Below are positions 8,095-17,290 of a stretch of DNA of 64,000 nt, in pieces. Origin of the DNA: Mesorhizobium sp. M7A.F.Ca.US.008.03.1.1 (GTDB lineage Bacteria; Pseudomonadota; Alphaproteobacteria; Rhizobiales; Rhizobiaceae); NCBI RefSeq assembly GCF_003997495.1, contig NZ_RZRU01000003.1, positions 434,001-498,000 of the forward strand, written 5' to 3'. How positions within the stretch are numbered: the first letter of the stretch is position 1; every line of letters begins with the position of its first letter. The notes beneath the pieces are model-generated. The model ran no database searches. It was given only the letters and a program-made list of their open reading frames with translations, and was not told the DNA's origin. The translations under genes and the position numbers were made by a program.

Positions 8095-9921
8095 ATGTCG
8101 GGACCGCAAGTCGCCATCGACCTTGGCCGCATCGAGCGCAATGCGCGCACCATCGTCGAGCGCTGCGCGCTCTCGGGCATCAAGGTGTTCGGCGTCACCA
8201 AGGGCACATGCGGCATGCCGCAAGTGGCGCGCGCCATGCTGCGCGGCGGCGTCGCCGGCATCGCCGAATCGCGCTTCGAGAACATCCGCCGGCTGCGCGA
8301 CAGCGGCATCAATGCGCCGATCATGCTGTTGCGCAGCCCGCCGATGGCGCGTGTCGAGGAGGTGGTGCGCACCGTCGACATCAGCCTGCAGTCGGAACTC
8401 GCCACCATCCGCGAGATTTCGCGCATCGCCGAGCGCATGGGCCGGGTCCACGACATCATGCTGATGATCGACCTCGGCGATCTCCGCGAGGGCATCTGGC
8501 CCAATGACCTGATCCCCACGGTCGAGCAGATCTTGCAGTTCAAGGGCGTGCGCATTGCCGGTATCGGCACCAATCTCGGCTGCTTCGGCGCCATCATGCC
8601 GACGCCGGAAAATCTCGGCCAGCTCGTCGCCCATGCCTACAAGACCGAGCGTCTGTCCGGCAAAAGCCTCGACGTGATCTCCGGCGGCGCCTCGTCGTCG
8701 CTGCCGCTGCTGCTCGAAGGCAGACTGCCGGCCGGTATCAACAATCTGCGTGTCGGCGAGGCGATCCTGCAAGGCGGCGTCGAGACCTTCCGCGACACGC
8801 CATTGGCGGAGCTCGAACCCGATGCCTGCCGGCTGACCAGCGACATCATCGAGGTCAAGCTCAAGCCGTCACGGCCGATCGGCCAATCCGGCTACGACGC
8901 CTTCGGCAACCAGCCGGTCTTCCCCGACGAAGGCGACAGGCTGCGCGCCATCGCCAATATCGGCCGTGAGGACGTGCTGGTCGAGGGGCTGATGCCGATC
9001 GCAAAAGGGATAAGGGTGCTCGGCGCCTCCAGCGACCATCTGCTGCTCGATGTCGCCGATGCCGATCCGCCGCCGGCAGTCGGCGACCGCGTCGCCTTCC
9101 GCATGAGCTATGGCGCCATGCTTTTGGCGATGACCTCGGAATATGTCGAGAAGGCCCCGATGCACGACGTCGAGGACTTTTCCGGCCGCAAGATGGTGCA
9201 GATCACGGCCGAGCAAGGGGCTGCCGGCATCCTGGCTCGGGAAGGCACCGGCGCGCGATTGGAAGCGATGAATTTCGACGTCGTCGAGCTGGCCGATGTC
9301 GAGCGGCCGCCATCGGGGCTGATCCGGCTGACCGCCGGCGCCGACCGCCGCATCGCCCATAAGGCGCTGACCGCAACGGCGCGCGCGACACATTCCTTCG
9401 GCCTGATCTGGATCGATTCCATCGCCGCCCTAATGCCCGAGGACGAGGAGGGGATCGACCTGCCGGAAATATCGGTGTTGGCGCGTGCGCTTGGCCTCGA
9501 TCACAAAGCGGGTGCGCTGCAACCGCAGCTGTCGCCGGAAAATGTCGTCATCGTCGGCCTGCGCCACGCCGACCCGGCTGAAGCACGCGTGCTGAAGGAT
9601 TCGCGCGTTGCGGCCTTCACCATGACCGACATCGATGCCATGGGCATGCGCGACCTGATGCATGAAGCGATCCGCATCGCCACCTCGGGTACGCAAGGCT
9701 TTCATGTCAGCTACTCGCCGACCGCGACCGAATTCGCCGGCTGGGCCGCGGGCTCCGGTGGGCTGACCGTGCGCGAGACGCATCAGGCGATGGAGGCGAT
9801 CGCGCTTTCCGGCGGGCTGCTGTCGATGGATGTTTCGGGTCTGACCGCTGATCTGGAGCCACGGATCGGCACCGACGCGGTCAATTTTGTCATGTCGGCT
9901 TTCGGCAAGCGGATCTTGTAA
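8095..9921 (+). CDS. PLP racemase (Ala/Orn racemase fold) fused to a degenerate arginase-like domain
   Basis: The 608-residue protein has two parts. Residues 1-355 are an alanine/ornithine-racemase type PLP barrel: the lysine lies in GIKVFGVTKGTCGMP, followed by the barrel motifs MLMIDLGDLREGIW, GIGTNLGCFG and VISGGASSSLPLL. Residues 360-608 align by eye with arginase/ureohydrolases: LIWIDSIAAL, VVIVGLRHADPAEA, FHVSYSPTATEF, GGLTVRETHQAMEAIA and the closing SAFGKRIL. The metal ligands are gone: the WxDAHxD motif reads WIDSIAA, SxDxDxxDP reads SYSPTATEF, and GGDHS reads GADRR. The second domain is therefore probably a non-catalytic binding or regulatory module. The gene is coupled to the DadA-like gene upstream. 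Its stop codon abuts the stop of the convergent rhaK. Confidence 0.85.
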   Translation: MSGPQVAIDLGRIERNARTIVERCALSGIKVFGVTKGTCGMPQVARAMLRGGVAGIAESRFENIRRLRDSGINAPIMLLRSPPMARVEEVVRTVDISLQSELATIREISRIAERMGRVHDIMLMIDLGDLREGIWPNDLIPTVEQILQFKGVRIAGIGTNLGCFGAIMPTPENLGQLVAHAYKTERLSGKSLDVISGGASSSLPLLLEGRLPAGINNLRVGEAILQGGVETFRDTPLAELEPDACRLTSDIIEVKLKPSRPIGQSGYDAFGNQPVFPDEGDRLRAIANIGREDVLVEGLMPIAKGIRVLGASSDHLLLDVADADPPPAVGDRVAFRMSYGAMLLAMTSEYVEKAPMHDVEDFSGRKMVQITAEQGAAGILAREGTGARLEAMNFDVVELADVERPPSGLIRLTAGADRRIAHKALTATARATHSFGLIWIDSIAALMPEDEEGIDLPEISVLARALGLDHKAGALQPQLSPENVVIVGLRHADPAEARVLKDSRVAAFTMTDIDAMGMRDLMHEAIRIATSGTQGFHVSYSPTATEFAGWAAGSGGLTVRETHQAMEAIALSGGLLSMDVSGLTADLEPRIGTDAVNFVMSAFGKRIL

Positions 9922-11298
9922 TCAGCCCTGCACTTCCACTGCCGCGCGCCATGCGCTGACATAGTCGACCCAGGCCGGGTCTACAGGCAGTTCTATTCTT
10001 TCGCCCTTGCCGTGCGTCGCCGGCTGATCGGATGCCAGCAGCGCGGCGCCGATGCTGGTGCCGGTAGCGGCCTCGGACGCAACGACGGCGCGCGCCGTGG
10101 CTGCCGCCAGCATGCCGACAAAGAGCCGGTTGCGGGCAAAGGGCCCTTCGACCGTGGTCGGGCCATCGGCGCCGATCAGGTCGAGGCAGGTCGCCGTCAT
10201 CAGCGCCAGATAGAAAGAGATGGCGGCAAAGCGCTGGCCGCTGTTCAAGTCGACGGCGTTGAGCCATGCTGCGGCATGGTGCGGGAACGGCCCCGAGCCT
10301 TGCTGGGTCGATGGCAGTAGCAGCATCTTTCGCGCCAGCACGGCGCCGACATCATCCTCGGTCCACTGCTCCGGCTGGTCCTTTGTCAGCACGGAAAACT
10401 CGCGGCCGCCCATGAAGCGCGCCGAGGGAACGGGATTACCGAGTGCATTGACATTGACCAGCGTGTCGCGCGCTGCATCCAGCGCAATCTGTTTGCCGCC
10501 GACCGCCATCGACACCACCCAGGTACCGGTCGAGACGACGGAGAAAGGCGGCTTGTCGGACAGCAGATGCGGCAGCAGCGAGGCGTTGGAATCATGCAGG
10601 CCACAGAACACCGGCGTTTGCGGATCCAGTCCGGTTCGCACCGCAACGATGGGCAGGATAGGGCCGAGACGATCCCTGGCCGGCCGCACCGGCGCCATCA
10701 GGCCGCGCCATTCCAGGCCGTCGACCAACGATGAAAAATCCGCCGTCCACGGGTTCCACAGATCGGTGTGGCAGCCGAGCGAAGTGACCTCGTTGGCAGC
10801 GATGCCGGTCAGGCGCAAGGCCCAGTATTGCGGGTACATCAGCATCGCGGCGGCCCTGGCGAATTCCGCCGGGAAGCTTTTCTGTTGCCAGAAAAATTGC
10901 GCTCCGAGATTGAGGCCGAGCGGCAGGCGCGGCGTGCCGGTCTCGTAAAAGGGCGGGCGGATCGCTTCATAATCCGCTGCCAGCCTGTCAGGGCCATCGA
11001 ACTCATAGTCGAGCACAGGTAGCACCAGTTCACCCGAAGCATTGACCAGCACGCCCGTCGCGCCGTGGGTGGTGATCGAAATGGCGTCGATGCGCTGTTC
11101 GCGGTTGAGGCCGGCAAGGCTTTCGAGGATGAATGCCCACAAGGCCTCGACATCGTGGTGCGGGTAGGGAGCCTGTCGCACCGGCGCATTGGCCATGCGG
11201 CGCAGCGCCACCTCGCTCAACGTAGCGAGGTCGACCAGCGCCACCTTGGCGTTGGTCTTGCCGATGTCGATGACGGCGATATGGCGCATCGCACTCAT
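9922..11298 (-). CDS. rhaK: L-rhamnulose kinase, FGGY family
   Basis: This 458-residue FGGY-type sugar kinase has the N-terminal phosphate-1 motif [43 protein letters not shown] and [10 protein letters not shown], and the C-terminal [27 protein letters not shown]. It would phosphorylate L-rhamnulose (or another product of the locus) to feed the RhaD aldolase. The ATG at 11298 overlaps the rhaU stop by four bases (ATGA), showing translational coupling. It is the last gene of the minus-strand rhaRSTPQUK array. FGGY kinases acting on fucose and rhamnose are similar, so specificity is inferred from context. Confidence 0.88.
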   Translation of the reverse strand: MSAMRHIAVIDIGKTNAKVALVDLATLSEVALRRMANAPVRQAPYPHHDVEALWAFILESLAGLNREQRIDAISITTHGATGVLVNASGELVLPVLDYEFDGPDRLAADYEAIRPPFYETGTPRLPLGLNLGAQFFWQQKSFPAEFARAAAMLMYPQYWALRLTGIAANEVTSLGCHTDLWNPWTADFSSLVDGLEWRGLMAPVRPARDRLGPILPIVAVRTGLDPQTPVFCGLHDSNASLLPHLLSDKPPFSVVSTGTWVVSMAVGGKQIALDAARDTLVNVNALGNPVPSARFMGGREFSVLTKDQPEQWTEDDVGAVLARKMLLLPSTQQGSGPFPHHAAAWLNAVDLNSGQRFAAISFYLALMTATCLDLIGADGPTTVEGPFARNRLFVGMLAAATARAVVASEAATGTSIGAALLASDQPATHGKGERIELPVDPAWVDYVSAWRAAVEVQG

Positions 11299-11612
11299 GC
11301 CATGTGGAACATTGTTTCCAGCGGCACGGCCACGGGCTCGTTGTCCGGTCTGGTTTCCATGATGTCGGCCATTTCAGCCCACCAGCGCTGCATCACCGAA
11401 TGCCCGGGCAATTCGTCCATGCCGTGGTCGTCTCGCCGCCACAGCACGCCGAACAGGACATCGGTCTCCTCGTCGAGATGGATGGAGTAATCGGAGATGC
11501 CGGCCTGCTTCAGCAGCGATACCAGTGACGGCCAGATCTCGTCATGGCGCTTCTTGTACTCGGCCTTCATGCCGGGCTTCAGCTTCATCTTGAACGCGTA
11601 TTTCTGCGGCAT
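11295..11612 (-). CDS. rhaU: L-rhamnose mutarotase
   Basis: This 105-residue dimeric ferredoxin-like protein interconverts the anomers of L-rhamnose. Family features are [20 protein letters not shown], the [19 protein letters not shown] segment, [15 protein letters not shown], the paired tryptophans in [12 protein letters not shown] and the end PLETMFHM. The ATG overlaps the rhaQ stop by one base (TGATG), and its own stop overlaps the rhaK start. The length matches the family. Confidence 0.95.
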   Translation of the reverse strand: MPQKYAFKMKLKPGMKAEYKKRHDEIWPSLVSLLKQAGISDYSIHLDEETDVLFGVLWRRDDHGMDELPGHSVMQRWWAEMADIMETRPDNEPVAVPLETMFHMA

Positions 11613-12607
11613 CAGCGCCCTCCGCGCAGCCGCCGCCAGACGATCGGCAAGGCAATGACGATGATCAGCAGCAGGCCGATGAAGATCGACATGACGATGC
11701 CGGGCACGTTGAGCAGGCCGAGGCCAAAGGTCACCAGCCCCATGATGAAGGCGGCGAGCACGACGCCCAATATGCTGCCTGCACCGCCGAGAATGCTGAC
11801 GCCGCCGAGCACCACCATGGTGATGACTTCGAGCTCGTAGCCCTGTGCGATCGAGGGCCGGGTCGAACCGAGCCGCGAGGTGATCAGCACCGAGGCGATG
11901 CCCGACATCAGCCCGGTCAGGCAGAACAGGATGAACTTGGTGCGACCGACGCGCACGCCGGAAAACTGCGCAGCTATCGGGTTGTTGCCGATGGCGAAGA
12001 CGCGTCGGCCGAAACTCGTACGGTGCAGCAAGAACCAGTAGACGATGGCCGCGATCAGGAAGAGCACCAGCTCGAACGACACCACCCACCAGACATAGCC
12101 CTGGCCGAAGAAGGCGAAGCTTGAGGGATAGCCCTTGTAGGCCTGGTCGCCGAGGATGATGAAGGCGATGCCGCGAAACAGGCTCATCGTGCCGATGGTG
12201 ACGACGATGGAAGGCAGGCCGAGCCTTGTCACCAGCAGACCGTTGAAGGCGCCGCAGCCGAGCCCGACGACGATGCCGATCGCCACCAGCGCCGGCGTGC
12301 CTGCGCCGGCCTGCACCGCCATGCCCATCATGGTCGACGCAAGCGCGATGATGGCGGCCACCGACAGATCGATCTCGCCCGAGATGATCAGCAGCGCCAT
12401 GGCGAAGGCGATCAGACCCTTCTCGGTGAAATTGAAGGTCAGATCGGACAGCGAATACGGGTCGAGGAAATAGGGCGATGCGAAGCTGTTGATGGCGAAG
12501 ATCGCCACGGCCACCACGACCAGCAGCGCTTCCCAGGAAAAGATCGCCGAACGAAGCGGCTTGTCGAGCCGGTCGGGAATATGGCGCGGGGCAGGGATGT
12601 CGGTCAC
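11612..12607 (-). CDS. rhaQ: Rhamnose ABC transporter, permease
   Basis: This 331-residue inner-membrane permease belongs to the ribose/CUT2 class (BPD_transp_2). It has about ten hydrophobic segments, the [17 protein letters not shown] motif typical of the class, and the EAA-like region [19 protein letters not shown] followed by [11 protein letters not shown]. The late [18 protein letters not shown] loop matches RbsC-like proteins. It pairs with RhaP; both genes overlap by four bases (ATGA at 12604-12607). The assignment to rhamnose follows from operon context. Confidence 0.92.
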   Translation of the reverse strand: MTDIPAPRHIPDRLDKPLRSAIFSWEALLVVVAVAIFAINSFASPYFLDPYSLSDLTFNFTEKGLIAFAMALLIISGEIDLSVAAIIALASTMMGMAVQAGAGTPALVAIGIVVGLGCGAFNGLLVTRLGLPSIVVTIGTMSLFRGIAFIILGDQAYKGYPSSFAFFGQGYVWWVVSFELVLFLIAAIVYWFLLHRTSFGRRVFAIGNNPIAAQFSGVRVGRTKFILFCLTGLMSGIASVLITSRLGSTRPSIAQGYELEVITMVVLGGVSILGGAGSILGVVLAAFIMGLVTFGLGLLNVPGIVMSIFIGLLLIIVIALPIVWRRLRGGR

Positions 12608-13578
12608 GCCTCCACCTTTCTGAGGATGATGCGGCCTTGCTGGCGTTCGCCGCGCGCGTTGAGCACGACGGCCAGGATGATGGCGCTGCCCGAAATCGCC
12701 ATCTGCCAGAAGGGCGAGATGTTGATGACCGGAAGCGCGTTGGAGATGATACCGAGGAACAGTGCGCCGAGCACCGCGCCGCCGACCGAGCCGATGCCGC
12801 CGGCGATAGAGATGCCGCCGATAACGCAGGCAGCAATGATGTTGAGCTCATAGCCATTGGCGACCTCGACCGACGCGATCACATAGCGCGAGATCCAGAG
12901 ATAGCCCGATAGGCCGCCGATCATGCCGGAGATGCAGAAGACGATGAATTTCGTCCGGCCGACATCGATGCCGGCATAGACCGACGCCGTCGGATTGACG
13001 CCGATGGCATAGATCGAGCGGCCGAGCGCGGTGCGCGTCATCAGGACAAAGAACAGCGCGATGACCAGGATGGCGATCCACGACAGCACCGGAATGCCGA
13101 GGAAGGCGGCGCGCTGGAAGCCGATGAAGTCCGGGCTCATCTTGTCGGCATTGACCCAGGCGCCGCCGGACAGGACGAAGGTGGCGCCGCGATAGATGGT
13201 CAGCGTGCCCAAAGTCACCACGATCGAGGGGATGTTCAGCCGCCAGACCAGCAGGCCGTTGATGGCGCCGAGCATCAGCCCTACGGCCAGCGCGATGACG
13301 ATCAGCAGCGGGATCGGGATTGCCGGATGCGCGGCGTTCAGCATCGCCACCACCATGCCGGTGAAGCAGAGGTTGGACGCCATCGACAGATCGATCGACC
13401 GGGTCAGGATGACCACCATCTGGCCAAGCGCCAGGATCATCAGGATCGAGGTGTCGTTGAACACCTGACGCAGATTGCCGGGGTCGGCAAAGGCCGGGAA
13501 GCGCGTCGAGATCAGGCCGATCAGCAGGACGATGGCCGCCAACAGCCAGATTTCACGGTATTTGAGGAAAGCTTTCAT
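12604..13578 (-). CDS. rhaP: Rhamnose ABC transporter, permease
   Basis: The second CUT2-class permease, 324 residues, starts [20 protein letters not shown]. It carries [17 protein letters not shown] (the counterpart of the SGEIDLS motif in RhaQ), [17 protein letters not shown] and [18 protein letters not shown]. Its two ends overlap the neighbouring rhaT and rhaQ genes by four bases each, so the complex subunits are translated in tandem. RhaP and RhaQ would form the membrane heterodimer energised by RhaT. Confidence 0.92.
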   Translation of the reverse strand: MKAFLKYREIWLLAAIVLLIGLISTRFPAFADPGNLRQVFNDTSILMILALGQMVVILTRSIDLSMASNLCFTGMVVAMLNAAHPAIPIPLLIVIALAVGLMLGAINGLLVWRLNIPSIVVTLGTLTIYRGATFVLSGGAWVNADKMSPDFIGFQRAAFLGIPVLSWIAILVIALFFVLMTRTALGRSIYAIGVNPTASVYAGIDVGRTKFIVFCISGMIGGLSGYLWISRYVIASVEVANGYELNIIAACVIGGISIAGGIGSVGGAVLGALFLGIISNALPVINISPFWQMAISGSAIILAVVLNARGERQQGRIILRKVEA

Positions 13579-15131
13579 GCCACGATCCCCGCTGCCGTCC
13601 GAACCAGCGTCTCGGCGTCCAGCCCCTTGTTGTCGTAGACCGCCGCGACAAGCCCCTCGCGCATGACCACGACGCGGTCGGACATGCCGAGGATTTCGGG
13701 CAGCTCGGACGACACCATGATCACCGACAGGCCTTGTGCCACCAACTCGGCCATGAAGCCGTGCACGGCGGCCTTCGAGCCGATGTCGATGCCCTTGGTC
13801 GGCTCGTCGAGGATGATCACCTTAGGCGACGTCGCCAGCCATTTGGCGATGACGATCTTCTGCTGGTTGCCGCCCGACAGCGTGCCGACGTCCTGGCTGA
13901 GCGAGGAGGCCCTGAGGTCGAGCCGCTCGGTGTAGGAGCGGGCCAAATCGAACTCCTCCGACAGCCGCAGCAGGCCGGACTTCGAGGTGCGCTTGAGCGA
14001 AGGCAGCGAGACGTTCTGGAAGATAGGCAGGCCGATCACAACGCCCTGCTTGCCGCGTTCTTCGGGCACGTAGACGATGCCGGCATCGATCGAATCCGCA
14101 GCCGATTTCGGCGCGAGCGTCTTGCCTTCCAGCGTGATCGTGCCGGCTGATGTGCGGGTGATGCCCGATATCGCCTGCATCACCTCGCTGCGGCCGGCGC
14201 CGACAAGGCCGTAGAAGCCGAGGATCTCGCCCTTGTGCAGTTCGAAGCCGATGTCGTTGAATTCGGTCGGATGCGACAGGCCGGAAACGGAGAGCACCGG
14301 CGCGCCGATCTCGGCCTTGCGCTGCGGGAAGATGTGATCGACCGCGCGGCCAACCATCAGGCGCACGATCTGGCTCTGGCCGGCGTCCCTGATCAGGCCT
14401 TCGCCGACCATCTCGCCATCGCGGAACACCGTGTAGCGGTCGGCGATACGGTAGATCTCGTCGAACTTGTGGCTGATGAACAGGATCGCCTTGCCATCGC
14501 TCTTCAGGAACTCGATCAGCAAAAAGAGCTCCTCGATCTCCTTCATCGAAAGCGCGGCGGTCGGCTCGTCCATGATGACGATCTGCGCGTCGATCGACAT
14601 GGCGCGCGCAACGGCGACCAGATGCTTGTTGGCGATGCCGAGGTCCTTCAACCGCGCGTCGGCGTCGATATGGCCGGCATGCATGGTGTCGAGCACTTCG
14701 CGCGCATTCTTGCGCATCGTGCGCCAGTCGATGGTGCCGAAACGCGTGCGGGGCGCGTGGCCGAGAAAGATGTTTTCGGCGACGCTCAGATCGTCGAACA
14801 GCACGGTTTCCTGGTGGATGGCCGTGACGCCATGGCCGAAGGCGGCATGCGCACTGGGCAGGGTGATGGCCTGGCCGTCGATGCTGATGGTGCCCCCGTC
14901 GGGCTGGTAGATGCCGGTCATGATCTTGACCAGCGTCGACTTGCCGGCGCCATTTTCGCCGATCAACGCCGTCACCTGCCCCGGATAGAGCGACAGGCTC
15001 ACATCGTGCAGCGCGCGCACGCCGGGAAAGCTCTTGGAGATGCCGGACAGCGTCAGGCGTGGAGCCGCCTCACCCTCCCCCTTGTGGGGAGGGTCACGAA
15101 CATCGTGAGCGGGGTGGGGGTTGTCTAGCAT
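13575..15131 (-). CDS. rhaT: Rhamnose ABC transporter, duplicated ATP-binding subunit
   Basis: This CUT2-class tandem ATPase has about 518 residues. The first nucleotide-binding domain has Walker A GENGAGKSTLVK and Walker B VIMDEPTAALS. The second has the degenerate GLVGAGRSEVMQ, the signature LSGGNQQKIVIAKWL, and VIILDEPTKGID. The best available start is the ATG at 15131 with an AGGA site. From there the first 24 codons (MLDNPHPAHDVRDPP...) are read through a palindromic repeat, and the conserved protein begins only at RLTLSGISKSFPGVRAL. No other start lies between the repeat and the conserved part. An earlier in-frame ATG at 15248 overlaps rhaS and would read through both repeat copies. Confidence 0.9.
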   Translation of the reverse strand: MLDNPHPAHDVRDPPHKGEGEAAPRLTLSGISKSFPGVRALHDVSLSLYPGQVTALIGENGAGKSTLVKIMTGIYQPDGGTISIDGQAITLPSAHAAFGHGVTAIHQETVLFDDLSVAENIFLGHAPRTRFGTIDWRTMRKNAREVLDTMHAGHIDADARLKDLGIANKHLVAVARAMSIDAQIVIMDEPTAALSMKEIEELFLLIEFLKSDGKAILFISHKFDEIYRIADRYTVFRDGEMVGEGLIRDAGQSQIVRLMVGRAVDHIFPQRKAEIGAPVLSVSGLSHPTEFNDIGFELHKGEILGFYGLVGAGRSEVMQAISGITRTSAGTITLEGKTLAPKSAADSIDAGIVYVPEERGKQGVVIGLPIFQNVSLPSLKRTSKSGLLRLSEEFDLARSYTERLDLRASSLSQDVGTLSGGNQQKIVIAKWLATSPKVIILDEPTKGIDIGSKAAVHGFMAELVAQGLSVIMVSSELPEILGMSDRVVVMREGLVAAVYDNKGLDAETLVRTAAGIVA

Positions 15132-15231
15132 ATCAAGGTCCTGGTGCGTGGAGATGTCGCCACCCCACCCCGTCTCGCCGGTTTTGCTTCGCAAGACCGC
15201 CTCGCCGACCCTCCCCACAAGGGGGAGGGTG
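15071..15231. repeat. Two inverted copies of a GC-rich palindromic element
   Basis: Copy A (15071-15120) reads CACCCTCCCCCTTGTGGGG followed by AGGGTC, a small ACGAACATCGTGA dyad and GGGGTGGGGG. Copy B (15161-15231) is the same element inverted, with a longer variable hairpin (GGTTTTGCTTCGCAAGACC) in the middle. The pair sits between rhaS and the conserved part of rhaT, and copy A is read as rhaT codons. Such elements are dispersed in Mesorhizobium-like genomes. Confidence 0.85.
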
Positions 15232-15244
15232 CAAGCGCCCCAGA

Positions 15245-16240
15245 TCAATAGATCTTGGAGAACTTCTCGATGTTCGACTTGTCGAACTGGAAGGGCGGAG
15301 CCATCGCAGCCGAGTTGGTGTCGTCAAGCGTGACCTTGCCGACGCGGCCGATCGACAGCGTGGCGCCGGGCTTTGCCTCTTCCTTCTTCACCGCCAGATC
15401 ATGGGCGAGGTAGACGGCCGAGTAGCCGAGGTCGATCGGATTCCACAGCGCAACCGCCTGGCTGGAACCGTTGTCGATGAACTTCTTGAACTCGGACGGC
15501 AGTGCGAGACCGGTGACATTGACCTTGCCGATCAAGTTCTCGTCGGTGACGACCTGGGCGGCGGCGACGACGCCGACGGTGGTCGGCGCGATGATCGCCT
15601 TGAGGTTCGGATAGGACTTCAACAGCCCCTTGGCTTCGTCGGTGCTCTTGGCAGAGTCGTCATCGCCATAGACGGTGGCGACGAGTTTGATCTTGGGGAA
15701 CTTCTCCGGCAGGATCTTCTTGGCCGCGTCGATCCAGGCGTTCTGGTTGGTCGCGGTCGAGGAGGCCGACAGGATGGCGACCTCGCCGCCTTCCGGCAGG
15801 TGGTCGGCGGCAAGCTTGATGATGGTCTCACCGATCAGGCCGGTATCGGACGGGTTGAGGTGAAGCTGGCGGCCTTCCTTGGCGACGCCCGAATCCCACG
15901 AGATGACGGTGATGCCGCGTTCCATGGCCTTCTTCAGCACAGGCACCAGAGCGTCGGCGTCGTTGGCCGAAATGGCGATGGCGTTGACTTTCTGCGCGAT
16001 CAGCGAATTGACCACTTCGATCTGGGCTTCGGCGGTCGCCTTGGTCGGGCCGGTGTAGATGATGTCGACGTCGCCGAGTTCCTTGGCCGCCTCTTCGGCG
16101 CCCTTGTTGGCGGCATCGAAGAAGCCGTTGCCGAGCGACTTCACCACCAGTGCGATCTTGACGTTTTCGGCATAGGCGGCATTTACGAACATGGCGGCTG
16201 AAAAGGCCGCCGTCACCATCAATTTCTTCAAGAAGCTCAT
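15245..16240 (-). CDS. rhaS: Rhamnose ABC transporter, periplasmic binding protein
   Basis: This 331-residue protein is exported: KKLMVTAAFSAAMFVNAAYA is a signal peptide with cleavage expected before ENVKIAL. The mature part is a type I periplasmic binding protein (Peripla_BP_4), with VVKSLGNGFFDAANKGAEEA, AQIEVVNSLIAQKVNAIAIS, VISWDSGV and NQNAWIDAAKKIL. It would capture L-rhamnose and deliver it to RhaPQT. The ribosome site GGGAGGAAATTCG before the ATG is strong. The palindromic repeat pair after the stop could hold the high-level binding-protein message separate from the permease part of the operon. Confidence 0.93.
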   Translation of the reverse strand: MSFLKKLMVTAAFSAAMFVNAAYAENVKIALVVKSLGNGFFDAANKGAEEAAKELGDVDIIYTGPTKATAEAQIEVVNSLIAQKVNAIAISANDADALVPVLKKAMERGITVISWDSGVAKEGRQLHLNPSDTGLIGETIIKLAADHLPEGGEVAILSASSTATNQNAWIDAAKKILPEKFPKIKLVATVYGDDDSAKSTDEAKGLLKSYPNLKAIIAPTTVGVVAAAQVVTDENLIGKVNVTGLALPSEFKKFIDNGSSQAVALWNPIDLGYSAVYLAHDLAVKKEEAKPGATLSIGRVGKVTLDDTNSAAMAPPFQFDKSNIEKFSKIY

Positions 16241-16295
16241 CGAATTTCCTCCCTTGAGCGTTGCATTCCATCGTCGCTGCGGGCGTGAGGGTGTC

Positions 16296-17105
16296 TCACG
16301 CCTGCAGTGAAGATTCTTCCTTGTTGGTTGCGGATGTCCGGGCGACGATCAGCGTCACGCCGGCGGTCTCCAGCATCTTGGCTTCGCGATCCTCGATGCC
16401 GTCATCAGTAATGACGGTGGCGATGCGCGACAGGCCGCACAGGATCAGGCTGGAGCGTTTGCGGAATTTCGAGGAATCGACCAGCACCACCAGCTCGTCG
16501 GCCTGGTCGATCAGTTTCTGCTCCGCCTGGATCAAAAGCGGATCGCCCTCCATCAGGCCGAGCGGCCCAAGCCCCTGCGCGCCCATGAACATGCGGCGCG
16601 CATAGAAATTGCGCGTCACGTCATTGTCGAAGGGCGACAGGATAATGTTCTGCTCGCGGTAGATGGTGCCGCCCGACAGCATCACCGTGTTCTTGGAGTG
16701 CTTGAGCAGGTGCTCGGCGATCGGGAACGAATTGGTGAAGATCGGCATGCGGCGGCCGGTCAGGAAATGCACCATCTGGAAGGTGGTGGTGCCGCCATTG
16801 ATGATGATCGGTTCGCCGTCCTTGCAGAGCTCGACCGCTTCACGCGCAATTGCCCGCTTCTGCGAGGCGTTGATGGTTTCGTTGACGGAAAAGGGCCGGC
16901 CGGCCAGCCCGATGAACTGCGGCGGCGAGATTGCCTCGGCTCCGCCGCGCACGCGGCGCAGGCGCTTCTGGACATGGAGAGCCGCGATATCGCGCCGGAT
17001 CGTCGCCTCGGAGGACTCCGTCAGGTCGACCATCTCCTGCACCGTCACCACAGGCTTTTCCTGGACGGCGGACAGAATGATCCTGTGGCGCTCTTTTTCG
17101 TGCAT
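16296..17105 (-). CDS. rhaR: DeoR-family transcriptional regulator of rhamnose use
   Basis: This 269-residue regulator has an N-terminal winged helix (RHRIILSAVQEKPVVTVQEM, then SSEATIRRDIAALHVQKRLR with the DeoR signature RRVRGGAEA) and a C-terminal sugar-phosphate sensor domain (INGGTTTFQMVHFL, NSFPIAEHLL, VLVDSSKFRKRS). The start is the ATG at 17105 with GGGAGGAACC upstream, rather than an ATG seven codons earlier. It heads the minus-strand array and faces rhaD. The 48-bp-spaced inverted motif between them is its likely operator. DeoR proteins are usually repressors released by a phosphorylated sugar. Confidence 0.9.
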   Translation of the reverse strand: MHEKERHRIILSAVQEKPVVTVQEMVDLTESSEATIRRDIAALHVQKRLRRVRGGAEAISPPQFIGLAGRPFSVNETINASQKRAIAREAVELCKDGEPIIINGGTTTFQMVHFLTGRRMPIFTNSFPIAEHLLKHSKNTVMLSGGTIYREQNIILSPFDNDVTRNFYARRMFMGAQGLGPLGLMEGDPLLIQAEQKLIDQADELVVLVDSSKFRKRSSLILCGLSRIATVITDDGIEDREAKMLETAGVTLIVARTSATNKEESSLQA

Positions 17106-17148
17106 GGTTCCTCCCTGCCTGAGCATCTAGGCACCCAAAACGCGCAGT

Positions 17149-17219
17149 GTCAATCATTTCCGATCATATAATTTCATTGTGCAGTGCAATATGATCGATA
17201 TTGATCGTTTGTGATTGAC
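17149..17219. promoter_or_regulatory. Candidate RhaR operator, inverted half-sites
   Basis: Left half-site GTCAATCATTTCCGATCAT (17149-17167) and right half-site TATTGATCGTTTGTGATTGAC (17199-17219, last 19 bases complementary in pattern) share GTCAATCA-N4/5-CGATCA in inverted orientation. A second weaker dyad, ATTGTGCAGTGCAAT, sits between them. The pair fills the rhaR/rhaD divergent promoter and is a natural place for repressor looping. Confidence 0.55.
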
Positions 17220-17290
17220 AAGCCGACCGCTTCCGTGGAAATTCGGGGGCAAATGGCCGCGCCTTTTGCGTGCCTTCGGGAGGATTTCTT

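Noticed and set aside
11295-12857. One 520-codon frame covering rhaU and most of rhaQ
   Set aside because: Only its last 105 codons are real (rhaU). The rest is an off-frame reading of rhaQ, whose own frame shows permease helices.
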